Shown here in pieces: positions 42,081 to 51,032 of a stretch of 64,000 nt of DNA. Each line of letters opens with the position of its first letter. The first letter of the stretch is position 1. The DNA comes from Georgfuchsia sp049276455. Lineage in GTDB: Bacteria; Pseudomonadota; Gammaproteobacteria; Burkholderiales; Rhodocyclaceae. Where the stretch lies: contig JBASWL010000227.1 in assembly GCA_049276455.1 (NCBI GenBank), forward strand, positions 1 to 64,000, in the 5' to 3' direction. A program made the translations under genes and the position numbers. Under the pieces are notes generated by a model. It saw nothing but the letters and a program-made list of their open reading frames with translations, had not been told where the DNA came from and ran no database searches.

Positions 42081-42518
42081 TCAGTTTGACTGTGGAGGGG
42101 GATTGACCTCCAGCCTACCACCGTCCAGCCCGTCGGTGATTACCTGCGTGGCACGGTTGATTTTCTGTCCCACGCGCAGTTCGGCCTGTTCATTGTCTTC
42201 AGCCGACAGTTCGGCTTGTCCTGGGGCGTTGGGTTCTATGCGCGTTTTGACGCCAAGACTATTGTTGTTGTCATTTTGCGTCTGACCGTTGATCCAGACG
42301 GTTTTCTTGCCGCTACTGCGCAAGATTACGCCATCCAGTTGAAGGGTTGTGCCTTCCAGGGTTTTTTGTTCCTGCAGGTTGAGTTGCCGCTGTCGTTCAA
42401 GCAAGGCACGGCGTTCGGGTGTCAAAAACAAACGTCCGAGTTTTTCTTCCGCATGAACCTGCGGCACAAGTACTGCCAGCATGATCAGAACAAGAATGGC
42501 ACGGCAGGGATATTTCAT
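42081..42518 (-). CDS. MshK-like pilus protein
   Basis: A 145-residue exported protein with a signal peptide (AILVLIMLAVLVPQVHA). The mature part has a basic coiled segment (LTPERRALLERQRQLNLQEQ) and a beta motif LQLDGVILRSSGKKTVWING, which resembles the PilP/MshK element that links the inner-membrane complex to the secretin. The C-terminus is Pro-rich. It overlaps the MshJ-like gene by 4 bp and is 11 bp before the large pilin gene. Confidence 0.7.
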   Translation of the reverse strand: MKYPCRAILVLIMLAVLVPQVHAEEKLGRLFLTPERRALLERQRQLNLQEQKTLEGTTLQLDGVILRSSGKKTVWINGQTQNDNNNSLGVKTRIEPNAPGQAELSAEDNEQAELRVGQKINRATQVITDGLDGGRLEVNPPPQSN

Positions 42519-43123
42519 AATTTCTCCCGCACGGTGATCCAGTCGATATCACATTCCGCATGCAACTGAGGCGCCGGACCCGAGCTGGATGGCGTTGCGC
42601 TTGTTCGCTCGATGTCGCAGTGGTTGACCCGGATGTACCCTTCGATACTGTTGCGCAGATCGGACAGCAGTCCGAGCAGGTCGTCTTCATGCAAAAGGGA
42701 CATTTGCAGCTTCATCGGGCTGGCCATGATGTCGAAGGCATTGCCACTCGATTTGACGACATCTGCGTCGATGGGTTTCTGGGGTCCCAGCTCGTAATTC
42801 AGGTTGATTAGTTTGCGCGCTTCCTTGATCGTGCGAATTTTCTCGATCCAGTCGAGGCGATGTTCCTGGCCGATGATGCCTTGTGACTGCAGGGTTTGAT
42901 AAGTTGTGATTTTATCCCGCAGGACTTCGGCTTCTTCATTGACACGTGCGAGTTTGCCATGCGCTGCATTTTTCGCCCCCAGTGCCCGCAGCTGAAGCTT
43001 GGTGGCGTCGTCGAATGTCTTTTCCGAATAAAAGGCGATGGCTATGCCGACAGCCGTGAGCAGCACTAAAAGCACGATGCTCAATTGCAGCTTTTGCCAG
43101 TCCTTCTTGGTCAGAGTAATCAC
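42515..43123 (-). CDS. MshJ/PilO-like pilus assembly protein
   Basis: A 202-residue bitopic protein: a short cytoplasmic N-terminus (VITLTKKDWQKLQ, start GTG 43123), one membrane helix (LSIVLLVLLTAVGIAIAFY), a coiled coil and a periplasmic ferredoxin-like domain. This is the PilO/MshJ architecture. GTG 43123 is chosen because earlier in-frame starts lie inside the upstream gene, whose stop codon ends 2 bases before it. It is expected to pair with the MshI-like protein in the inner-membrane platform. Confidence 0.75.
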   Translation of the reverse strand: MITLTKKDWQKLQLSIVLLVLLTAVGIAIAFYSEKTFDDATKLQLRALGAKNAAHGKLARVNEEAEVLRDKITTYQTLQSQGIIGQEHRLDWIEKIRTIKEARKLINLNYELGPQKPIDADVVKSSGNAFDIMASPMKLQMSLLHEDDLLGLLSDLRNSIEGYIRVNHCDIERTSATPSSSGPAPQLHAECDIDWITVREKL

Positions 43124-43124
43124 A

Positions 43125-44669
43125 TCAAATGCCCTGTATGAGCCGCAAGGAAAGCTTTGGTGCCTCAATATGGCCAGGTGCGGCGGAGTCCGTGCTCTTG
43201 ATTGTTTTGCCGGATTCGACATCAAAGGGTAGTTGCATTAATTGCACCCCGAGCGATTTTTCCTTGCCCAGTTCATCGATAAAGCGATTGATCAGTGAAA
43301 GCATGGCTTGATGATCATCGACCATGGAGATCGGCAATCTGGCGTTTATTTCGGTAACGACGTAGTAGTTTCCAGAGATATTCAATGGTGGTTGTTTAAC
43401 GATGCTGGATGCCTGCACCGTTGCTGTCGGGCGGCTGGCCGATAGTTGCCATGTAATGTGTTGCAGCTCAATGCCGGGAGTGGCATCCAGCGCCCGGCTC
43501 AGCGGAAGAAGGGTGGTCTCAATTTGGGGTGAGCGTTTGGCCAGATCCTCGAAACGGGTTACCAGTGTGCGCATGTCCTCGGTGCTGATTGGCAGCGGGG
43601 GCAGCGACTTCAGTGCTTCGTTGTATTGGCGTTCATCTGCCTGCGTTTGCGCCATTATCCGCAATGTATTTTCCCGCAGGGAGTTGGCACTTAAATACTG
43701 CTTTGCCGCGAAAAGCAGACAGGAGGTAAAAATGATTACCGCAGCAGCAGTCAGTCCGGACTGCAACTGCCAGAGTTTGAAAAAATGCCGTTCGGCAGGG
43801 GGAGCAAATTGTTGGGCTGGCGGCTTGTGCACCAGCTGATGCAGGAGCAGCAATTCGCAATGAGAATCTTGTGGCGGAGTCTTCAGCCCAGATTTTTTGG
43901 CCTCGGTCAGCAGGTCGATGTAATCGAAAGCAATTTCTGCGGAAGGTTTGCAGTGGGCGCCAAGGATACTGAACTGATCGGGATGGGCCAGTATCAATGT
44001 CTGTAGTGTCGTTTTGCGGTCAATCAGGCGCTGTCCCGCCAGATACTGGTAAATTTTTCCCGATTCCACGGCACAGGTGACGGCAACCTCTTCCGCTGTG
44101 CCATTAGTCAGTGCCGTCAGGCGAGAAAAGTACAGTTTGCCGTCGTTGATGAAGGTTTGTCTGATGCCACCATGCGTGAGCCAGAGGACGAGTCGTGGCC
44201 CGGACAATTTAGGGCCGCAAAACAGGGTCGCGAGAATCAGTGGAACCGAGTAAATGCCTGCGAGCCGGGCCTTTGCTGCACGCATGATGTCAAGCCATGG
44301 CTCCAGATGGCGTGGCTGGGTAAGTGCAGTAAACAGGATTTTCTCGTCGCGTCTGCCGACTTTTCCGCGTCCCAGTGATGTCGCCAGCGCAAAGGGAGTG
44401 CCGTAAAAATATTGTCCGAGTCTGCGTTCTATCAGGGCTTTGCGGTCCCCTCCGCTGACGAAGGGTATGTCTTCTATCTGGAAACCCTCTTCCGGAATAT
44501 CCACCATGAAAGAAAAAACGGATCCATCATGACTGGTGAGATATTCCGCAAAGGCTTCGTAGCTGGCAGAATCGGCTGCAAATTTATGCTCGGCATGCAG
44601 ATGGCCCCCGTGCCAGTGCCAGGCTGTCAGTCTGTCGGTTTCAAGCAGGAGCAGGCGTCGTTGCGGCAT
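43125..44669 (-). CDS. MshI/GspL-like pilus assembly protein (PilM-PilN fusion type)
   Basis: A 514-residue protein. The cytoplasmic N-terminal 300 residues look like the degenerate actin-like PilM/GspL domain (LLLETDRLTAWHWHGG, GQYFYGTPFALATSLGRGK). One membrane helix lies near 310-330 (LTAAAVIIFTSCLLFAA), followed by a coiled coil and a periplasmic PilN-like domain (about 430-514). It would link the ATPase to the periplasmic complex. Its ATG 44669 overlaps the MshG stop (TAATG). Confidence 0.78.
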   Translation of the reverse strand: MPQRRLLLLETDRLTAWHWHGGHLHAEHKFAADSASYEAFAEYLTSHDGSVFSFMVDIPEEGFQIEDIPFVSGGDRKALIERRLGQYFYGTPFALATSLGRGKVGRRDEKILFTALTQPRHLEPWLDIMRAAKARLAGIYSVPLILATLFCGPKLSGPRLVLWLTHGGIRQTFINDGKLYFSRLTALTNGTAEEVAVTCAVESGKIYQYLAGQRLIDRKTTLQTLILAHPDQFSILGAHCKPSAEIAFDYIDLLTEAKKSGLKTPPQDSHCELLLLHQLVHKPPAQQFAPPAERHFFKLWQLQSGLTAAAVIIFTSCLLFAAKQYLSANSLRENTLRIMAQTQADERQYNEALKSLPPLPISTEDMRTLVTRFEDLAKRSPQIETTLLPLSRALDATPGIELQHITWQLSASRPTATVQASSIVKQPPLNISGNYYVVTEINARLPISMVDDHQAMLSLINRFIDELGKEKSLGVQLMQLPFDVESGKTIKSTDSAAPGHIEAPKLSLRLIQGI

Positions 44670-45871
44670 TAGATCTTGAGTTTCGAAATCGTGTCATAAA
44701 TCGGGCCGAGTACGGATAGCATAACCCAACCCAGAATGATGCCGACCGTGACTGTCATGGCAGGCTCAATCATCGCTTGTACCCGCTCGATGGATTCCTT
44801 GACATCGCGATTATAGAAATAGCTGACATTCATCAGTGCTGCATCAAGTCCACCGGTATTCTCGCCGACGCGCAGCATGCGGATTACCAGTGGTGGAAAC
44901 AAACCGACACTCTGAAAGGCTGCAGTTACATTCTTGCCGTCAGAAATGAGTTGTCCGACGTCTTCCAGCGCTTCCCTCATGACGACATTGCCAACTACTT
45001 TTTCGGTCGCCTTGATTGAATCGAGGATGGAAATGCCGGAGCCGTACATCATGGCAAAGATGCCGGCGAAGCGCGACAGGATGATTTTGCGCAGGATGTC
45101 ACCGATCATTGGTATCTTCAGTTTGAAGCCATCAAATTTCCGGCGGGCTTTTGGACTGGTGTGGATGGCAATGTTGATTGCGAAGGCGGCAAGGATGGGG
45201 ATGCCGATGATCAGGTACCAGTAGTTCACAAAGATTTCCGATGTGCCGATCAGAATCTTGGTCTGCATGGGCAACTGCTGCCCCATGTTCTTGATGAAGC
45301 TGACCATTTTTGGCACCAGGTAGATCATCATGAAAAACAGGACGCCGATAACCACGATGCCCATGAAGGCCGGGTACATGATGAGTTTTTTGGTATGTGC
45401 TGCCAGTTCATCCTGCCACTTGAGTGATTCGGTGAGGCTCTTGAGCACGTCCGGCAGATTGCCGGAGTCTTCGCCTGCCTTGATGAGGCTGATGAACACT
45501 TCGTCAAACATGGAGGGATGTTCCACCATGGCCTGGGAGACTGTCTTGCCGCCGCCGATGCTTTCGATCATGCTGGCGATGACCTCGCGCAAGCGGGGAT
45601 TTTCCATGCTGTCACGCAAGTCGGCCAGTCCTTCGATGATGGGTACGCCGGCGCGAGTGAGTTGCTCCATGTAAAAACAGAAGTTGATCAGTTCGCTGCG
45701 GGCGATTCTGGCATTGGCAAAGCCGCGTCCCTGCTTGATCGGATTGCCATTGATGAAATCCAGATCCATGCGTTTCAGACGCATTTCCAGATCGATCACG
45801 TTGATGGCATCGAGTCGCCCCAATACCGTGCGTCCGGCCGCCGTCATCGCTTTGTAGTTGTACATCGCCAT
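44669..45871 (-). CDS. Type IV pilus/T2SS platform protein (MshG/GspF-like)
   Basis: A 400-residue polytopic inner-membrane protein with the two-fold T2SF repeat: residues 60-185 (FYMEQLTRAGVPIIEGLADL, IKAGEDSGNLPDVL) and 265-390 (RFAGIFAMMYGSGISILDSI, RVGENTGGLDAALMNV). Each repeat ends in long membrane helices (VVIGVLFFMMIYLVPKMVSF; VTVGIILGWVMLSVLGPIYD). It is the rotor-like platform on which the ATPase acts during pilin polymerisation. It follows the MshE gene by 6 bp. Confidence 0.93.
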   Translation of the reverse strand: MAMYNYKAMTAAGRTVLGRLDAINVIDLEMRLKRMDLDFINGNPIKQGRGFANARIARSELINFCFYMEQLTRAGVPIIEGLADLRDSMENPRLREVIASMIESIGGGKTVSQAMVEHPSMFDEVFISLIKAGEDSGNLPDVLKSLTESLKWQDELAAHTKKLIMYPAFMGIVVIGVLFFMMIYLVPKMVSFIKNMGQQLPMQTKILIGTSEIFVNYWYLIIGIPILAAFAINIAIHTSPKARRKFDGFKLKIPMIGDILRKIILSRFAGIFAMMYGSGISILDSIKATEKVVGNVVMREALEDVGQLISDGKNVTAAFQSVGLFPPLVIRMLRVGENTGGLDAALMNVSYFYNRDVKESIERVQAMIEPAMTVTVGIILGWVMLSVLGPIYDTISKLKI

Positions 45872-45877
45872 GGTCGT

Positions 45878-47581
45878 TTATATCCGCTGCGTAAGGTCGA
45901 TGACGCGGGCGAGTTCTTCGAGCGATGTGGAACCATCAAGGACACGCTGCAGGCCGTTCTCGGCCAGTGGACGGAAGCCTTTTTCGATAGCTGCGCCGCG
46001 AATCTCGCGCGTGGATGCGCGATGAGCGATCAATTCGTCGAGATCGGCATCCATGCGCAGCAGTTCCATGATGGCAATGCGTCCGCGATAGCCTTGAAAG
46101 TTGCAGCGCTCGCAGCCGACGGCCCGGTAAAGTACGGCATGCGCATCGTTGCGCCGGGCCATTCCAAGCAGGTGGATTTCATGGGGTTCAGCGGCGTAGC
46201 TGCGGCGGCAATGCACACACAACTGCCTCACCAGACGCTGGGCAGCGACGCCAATGATGTTGCCAGCCATGATGTCCGGCAATACGCCGATGTCAAGCAG
46301 ACGAGGAATGGCGCCAATTGCGGAATTGGTATGTAGCGTGGAATACACTTGGTGGCCAGTCATGGCGGCACGAAAGGCCATTTCCGCCGTGTCGGCATCG
46401 CGAATTTCGCCAACCAGAATCACGTCCGGATCCTGCCGCATCATGGAACGGATGCCGTTGGCGAAGTCGAGCTTGGCTGCTTCCGCTACCGATGTCTGAC
46501 GAATCATTGCCATCGGGTACTCCACCGGATCTTCGAGGGTCATGATATTGATCCCCTCTTGGTTGATGTGATTCAGCATCGAATACAACGTGGTGGTCTT
46601 GCCGCTGCCGGTGGGGCCGGTGACGATGATGATGCCTTCCGGCCGCGCGATCATCAGCTTGAGCTGGTCGAGTTGATTCTCGTCGAGGCCGACGCCATCA
46701 AGTGGGACGATGCTTCTTTGCCGGTCGAGAATCCTGAGCACGATGTTTTCACCGTGAATCGTCGGCTGCACGGAGACGCGGAAGTCGATTTGGCGACCGT
46801 TGATGTTAAGCGTAATGCGGCCATCCTGTGGGGCGCGGGTTTCGGCGATGTTCATGCCGGCGATTACCTTGAGCCTTACCGCCATGGCGGCCCAGTACGA
46901 TTTGTGCAGGGCGCGGATCTGGCGCAGCAGGCCGTCGATGCGATACCGAATGCGCAGAAAGCTCGATTCCGGTTCGAAATGGATATCTGATGCCTCGTGC
47001 TTTACCGCGTCGGTCAGCAGGGCATCGACCAGACGCACCACCGGCTGGCTGTATTCGTCAAGCGACGCTGACAGGGAGCGATAGTCGATTTCGCCAGTTT
47101 CGATTTCGTTGAGAATGCCGTCAATTGACAGTTCGTGACCATAGTACTGGTCGATGGCATGGGAGATTTCTGATTCACCAGCCAGCAAGAGTTCCACGAT
47201 CAGATCGTGCGGAACCAATGACCGCAGTTTGTCGATGGCGACGATATCGTTCAAGTCGGCGGTGGCGATGGTAAGACGATGCTTTTCGGGTGCGTAATCA
47301 AGCGGCAGGATGTTGTGTCGCTTGGCCAGATCGCGTGGCACCAGTGCTATGGCGGCCGCATCGATAATCGCATTCGAAAGATCAATCGACTTCTGGCCGA
47401 GAGACTTGCTCAACGCATCGAGCAAGGTGGCTTCGGAAAGAAACCCGAGTGAGACCAGCTGTTTCCCCAGTGGGAGTTTCGACTTGGCTTGTTCCTGCAA
47501 CGCAATGCGCAACTGGTCTTCGGTGACCACGCCCAGCGCAATCAGGGTTTGTCCGATGAGATTTTTGCCAGGCGAATTCAT
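45878..47581 (-). CDS. Pilus assembly ATPase (MshE/GspE-like)
   Basis: A 567-residue GspE/PilB-family ATPase. The N-terminal domain (about 1-150) contains GQTLIALGVVTEDQLRIAL, an MshEN-type repeat; in MshE this domain binds c-di-GMP, and the LGxxLxxxGxxS-like pattern recurs at GKQLVSLGFLSEATLLDAL. Walker A is GPTGSGKTTTLYSML, the Asp box LEDPVEYPM, and Walker B DPDVILVGEIRD. A zinc site is formed by CVHC and CERC. It is the extension motor of the pilus. Confidence 0.95.
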   Translation of the reverse strand: MNSPGKNLIGQTLIALGVVTEDQLRIALQEQAKSKLPLGKQLVSLGFLSEATLLDALSKSLGQKSIDLSNAIIDAAAIALVPRDLAKRHNILPLDYAPEKHRLTIATADLNDIVAIDKLRSLVPHDLIVELLLAGESEISHAIDQYYGHELSIDGILNEIETGEIDYRSLSASLDEYSQPVVRLVDALLTDAVKHEASDIHFEPESSFLRIRYRIDGLLRQIRALHKSYWAAMAVRLKVIAGMNIAETRAPQDGRITLNINGRQIDFRVSVQPTIHGENIVLRILDRQRSIVPLDGVGLDENQLDQLKLMIARPEGIIIVTGPTGSGKTTTLYSMLNHINQEGINIMTLEDPVEYPMAMIRQTSVAEAAKLDFANGIRSMMRQDPDVILVGEIRDADTAEMAFRAAMTGHQVYSTLHTNSAIGAIPRLLDIGVLPDIMAGNIIGVAAQRLVRQLCVHCRRSYAAEPHEIHLLGMARRNDAHAVLYRAVGCERCNFQGYRGRIAIMELLRMDADLDELIAHRASTREIRGAAIEKGFRPLAENGLQRVLDGSTSLEELARVIDLTQRI

Positions 47582-47611
47582 AAGCTGAATTTCAGGTGAT
47601 GCCCGATGGTT

Positions 47612-48997
47612 TCAAGGTTGCAATTGTTGCAATCGTTCGCTAGCCCTGGATTGGTCGAAACTTCCCGGACGGTTTTTGGCTGCCGCAATAGCTTGTGCAT
47701 AATAGTTTGATGCCAGTTTTGGCTGCCGTAGTTGGTCAAGACTGATAGCCAGATTGAACAGATAGTCAGGGTTACCCTGGTCAGCTGCCATGGCCTTGAA
47801 ATAGGCCTGTTGTGCTTCCGGCCAGCGCTTCGCCGCCGCGTACAGATTGCCCAGGCCGAAGTTCAATGGCGCGGAATCCGGCTGAGTTGAGAGCGCCTGC
47901 CGCAGACGCATCTCGGCCTCGGCCGGGTTCATTTGTGTGCGCAGATCAATCAGGCCGGCCAGTGCATACGCGTTGTGCGGATCAGCCTCTAGCAGGCGCA
48001 GATAGTATTCAGCGGCCTGATCGGGCTTGCCCGCATGCTGCGCAATGGCAGCCAGACCGGACAGGGCGTCGATATTGCGTGGGTCATTGCCGAGCGCCTG
48101 TTGATAAGCGGTTTTGGCGGCGATCATGTCGCCTCGTTTCAAGGCGCTGTATCCGTTCTCAAGGGCTGGGTCGATTTGTGGTGTGGCAGCCTTTTTTGTC
48201 TGGAACAACTTTTTCGCAGGAGCTTCCAGCTGGGGGCTTTCCAATTTAGCCTCTACGGTATTGATGCGGCTGTTATCCGGTGACTCGGATGGAGTCTCCA
48301 GGCCCGGGATCACTGGTTCGCTGGCCGCAGGAGCTGGTGTTGCCGCGATAGGAATGCTGGGCGCGGGAGGGGGGCGGTTGATATTAAGGCTGGCGTTTGC
48401 CAGGAGACCGGATTTCGGTTGCAACTCATACCAGAAATACCCGCCAGCACAGGCCATGAGCAGAATCGCGGCAATACCGCCAACGATGGCAACCGTATTG
48501 CGTGAAGCGGGCGGCTGTTTGGTCTCGAAGAGATTCTGGATGGCCTCCTGGGTTAAGGTGTCGTCCGTAACGCTTTTCGTGGGTGCCGACTCGGCAGGCG
48601 GCCGCCTAATCTGCCGGTTATGCTTTCGCCGTTCATGGACAATGCCAATTTCCTGCATGGAGAACTGGTCGGTGACAGGCGTGGCTGCCAGATTCGACAA
48701 TGGATCGTTCTGTTGCTTCGAGCCTTCTTCCGGCATAGCCGAAAAGTCACCATCGAGCAATTCCAGAGATTCCATCAGAGAGGATGCCTTGGCACCCGTT
48801 TGCAGGGGCTTTTCCTCAGGAGGAACCTCTGGCGGAGGAACAACGGGCAATGCCGACTCGAAATCAATTGACTCGGACGCCGTATTCCCGGCGAGCTCGG
48901 TAGGGGCAGGAAACTCTACGGCTGGCGATGCGGTTTCAGCCTCTGACTTGCGTTTGGCAAGCTCGGCTTTCTTCAACGCATCCATTAGAAGGCTCAA
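47612..48997 (-). CDS. TPR-repeat protein (MshN-like)
   Basis: A 461-residue bitopic protein: a cytoplasmic N-terminus opening MSLLMDALKKAELAKRKSEA (typical for MshN-like and GspA/B-linked proteins), one membrane helix near 172-192 (VAIVGGIAAILLMACAGGYF), a Pro/Ala-rich linker and a TPR domain from about 290 to 455 (GYSALKRGDMIAAKTAYQQA, NIDALSGLAAIAQHAGKPDQ). In MSHA systems the TPR protein lies in the periplasm and supports pilus assembly. It overlaps the secretin gene by 4 bp. Confidence 0.85.
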   Translation of the reverse strand: MSLLMDALKKAELAKRKSEAETASPAVEFPAPTELAGNTASESIDFESALPVVPPPEVPPEEKPLQTGAKASSLMESLELLDGDFSAMPEEGSKQQNDPLSNLAATPVTDQFSMQEIGIVHERRKHNRQIRRPPAESAPTKSVTDDTLTQEAIQNLFETKQPPASRNTVAIVGGIAAILLMACAGGYFWYELQPKSGLLANASLNINRPPPAPSIPIAATPAPAASEPVIPGLETPSESPDNSRINTVEAKLESPQLEAPAKKLFQTKKAATPQIDPALENGYSALKRGDMIAAKTAYQQALGNDPRNIDALSGLAAIAQHAGKPDQAAEYYLRLLEADPHNAYALAGLIDLRTQMNPAEAEMRLRQALSTQPDSAPLNFGLGNLYAAAKRWPEAQQAYFKAMAADQGNPDYLFNLAISLDQLRQPKLASNYYAQAIAAAKNRPGSFDQSRASERLQQLQP

Positions 48998-50757
48998 TGA
49001 CTTGCCCCCTGAGGATTGTTGTCGAATGTGGGTTCAAATTGCCTTGCGTGCGCCGGCGCGGCATTGAAGTCAGCAGCGGGCAGATAACTTCTCAGTTCGC
49101 CGTAATCTCCCGTAATGCTGGGGTTTTCCACAACCACGGGGCGCAGAAATACCACCAACTCGGATTTACTGGTCGCGTTATCTCTCTTGGTAAATAGCTC
49201 GCCCCAGAATGGAATGCTCCCGGCACCGGGAATTTTGCCAGTTTGATAGTTGCTGCTTTCCTGCATCAACCCCCCGAGGACGGCGATTTCACCATTACTC
49301 AAACGCATGACTGATTCGATTTCCCGTGTCTGGATTTGCGGTACCCTGTTCTGAATCGTTACCAAATCGGGATTGGGATCAGTAGTGAAACCGGAAATAC
49401 TCGATATTGAAGGGCGCACATTCAGAATGATCGAATGATCGGCGCCGATTTGAGGCGTGACCGACATGACGAGGCCAACGGACACCGTTTGTGCTGTGGT
49501 TGTGAAGGACTTTTGCGCCGCCCCCGTGCTTCCCGAGGTGACATCCGACTTGACGTTAAAGTAAACGAAATTGTCCACAACCTTCAGTACAGCCGTCTGA
49601 TTATTTAAAACAGAAAGCTTCGGGCTGGAGAGTACCTTTACTGTCCCAAAGTTGTTTAGCAACTGGACGGTGAGATCCAGATTCAGGGGATTGGAGTTGT
49701 CGGTTCGACCCAGGGTGAATGGAACGATGGAACTGGTGCCGGTACTGAGCGAGGGAGTCTTGATGCTGAAGCCGCTACCATCAGCCCTGACTCTTGACCA
49801 ATCAATGCCCTGCTTGTAGCCGTCGCTGAGGTCGACCTGGAGGATGGTCGCCTCGATCATCACTTGGCGGCGCGCACTGTTCATCACGCTGTCGAGGAAC
49901 TCGACGATTTTTTCATGCTGGCGCGAGGTGGCACGTACTGTAATGACTCCGGCTTCTGCATTGGCAATTACCGAGGCGGCTTCGCGGAAGGTGGTGCGGT
50001 GAATCGTCTTGGCGCCGCTTTGTCTGGGGTTTGCGGAAGCCGGTTTGCCGTTGTCTGCGAGTTGGGTATTTGCCGTAGCCTCGTCCTGCTGTTCGATAAC
50101 GGTATCGCTGGAACCTCCAGGCAGTATTTTGTCGGTCTCGCGCAGAATGTCTTTGAGATTCTTTTCCAGGGTTTCCCAGAAATGATTCTGCGACGTGTTG
50201 TCGACTTTTGTCGTAGAGCTATTGCCACCCGAACTGGAGCCCACACCCGTTCCCGAACTGACCTGCGAGTTGACCGAAGTGCTGACCGAGGTGTCCCTCG
50301 CCATGTTGACGTAGTCGACTGTGTAGGTGCGCAGGTAAGGCGTGTCGGGGGTGACGATCAGGTTCGGGCCATCGAGTTCCCAGCGCATGTCGACCTGTTT
50401 TGAAATGCGTGTCAGCAGCTGTTGCAGGGTCTGGTCAATGGCATTCAGCGTTACGGTGCCGTTAATGCCGGGGTGAACGTCAACATTCAATTTTGCATCT
50501 CGCGCCAAGGCGAACAATAGTTCTTGCGCTGAGACGTTCTGTACCACGACGCTGTAGGTTTCGGCCTTGGGCACAGCCTTGGGAGGCGGTAGCGCCATGC
50601 TGCTCTGTACCGGTTGCGGAATAGCCGTATCGGCCACGGAGGATCTGATGTCGGATTGCTGCAGGTGACCACTTGCGGGCGCTTGCACTGGAACATGAGT
50701 ACAGGCGGTCAGCAGCAGGGATGCCAGCAGCGTTATTTTTTGGTTACGATCGAGCAC
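48994..50757 (-). CDS. MSHA-type secretin (MshL-like)
   Basis: A 587-residue outer-membrane secretin lipoprotein. Signal and lipobox are visible (ITLLASLLLTAC). The N-terminal STN/N-domain (VVVQNVSAQELLFALARDAK) is followed by a Ser/Gly-rich linker, a N1-type domain (about 245-290) and the secretin barrel (VKVLSSPKLSVLNNQTAVLK; VMRLSNGEIAVLGGLMQES). It forms the pore for the pilus. I prefer GTG 50757 over ATG 50796: GGGGG stands 7 bases before the GTG, the lipobox is then correctly placed, and the upstream ATG overlaps a -10-like TATGAT. Confidence 0.9.
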   Translation of the reverse strand: MLDRNQKITLLASLLLTACTHVPVQAPASGHLQQSDIRSSVADTAIPQPVQSSMALPPPKAVPKAETYSVVVQNVSAQELLFALARDAKLNVDVHPGINGTVTLNAIDQTLQQLLTRISKQVDMRWELDGPNLIVTPDTPYLRTYTVDYVNMARDTSVSTSVNSQVSSGTGVGSSSGGNSSTTKVDNTSQNHFWETLEKNLKDILRETDKILPGGSSDTVIEQQDEATANTQLADNGKPASANPRQSGAKTIHRTTFREAASVIANAEAGVITVRATSRQHEKIVEFLDSVMNSARRQVMIEATILQVDLSDGYKQGIDWSRVRADGSGFSIKTPSLSTGTSSIVPFTLGRTDNSNPLNLDLTVQLLNNFGTVKVLSSPKLSVLNNQTAVLKVVDNFVYFNVKSDVTSGSTGAAQKSFTTTAQTVSVGLVMSVTPQIGADHSIILNVRPSISSISGFTTDPNPDLVTIQNRVPQIQTREIESVMRLSNGEIAVLGGLMQESSNYQTGKIPGAGSIPFWGELFTKRDNATSKSELVVFLRPVVVENPSITGDYGELRSYLPAADFNAAPAHARQFEPTFDNNPQGASH

Positions 50758-50920
50758 GCGCGATCCCCCGTTGAAAGATGCAAACGACGGCATCATAACA
50801 GTTAAATGTTGTATGCAACTCAGAGACTTGAGCCAGGAAATGCCGGCATATCCCCGTCTTTTCCTGTTATCAGTCTATCTCCCAAACTCGTCGACATTTA
50901 AGGAAGTACTGAATAAGTCT

Positions 50921-51008
50921 GTCATCGCGAGCCCTGAAAGGGCGTGGCGATCCACAAGCTGCTGATTTTAAGAAAAGGCTGGATTGCTTCGCTACACTCG
51001 CAATGACG
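50921..51008. repeat. Inverted-repeat element (REP/MITE-like)
   Basis: An 88-bp element with terminal inverted repeats GTCATCGCGAG (50921-50931) and CTCGCAATGAC (50998-51008), 10 of 11 positions complementary, and inner arms GGCGATCCA and TGGATTGCTTCGC. It belongs to the widespread CGTCATTGCGAG dispersed-repeat type. It lies between the secretin gene and the ATPase/SPOR gene, where the minus-strand operon would read through it. A related half-element is at about 63123-63158. Confidence 0.75.
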
Positions 51009-51032
51009 GAATCGCACTTAATCAGTGTTTCT

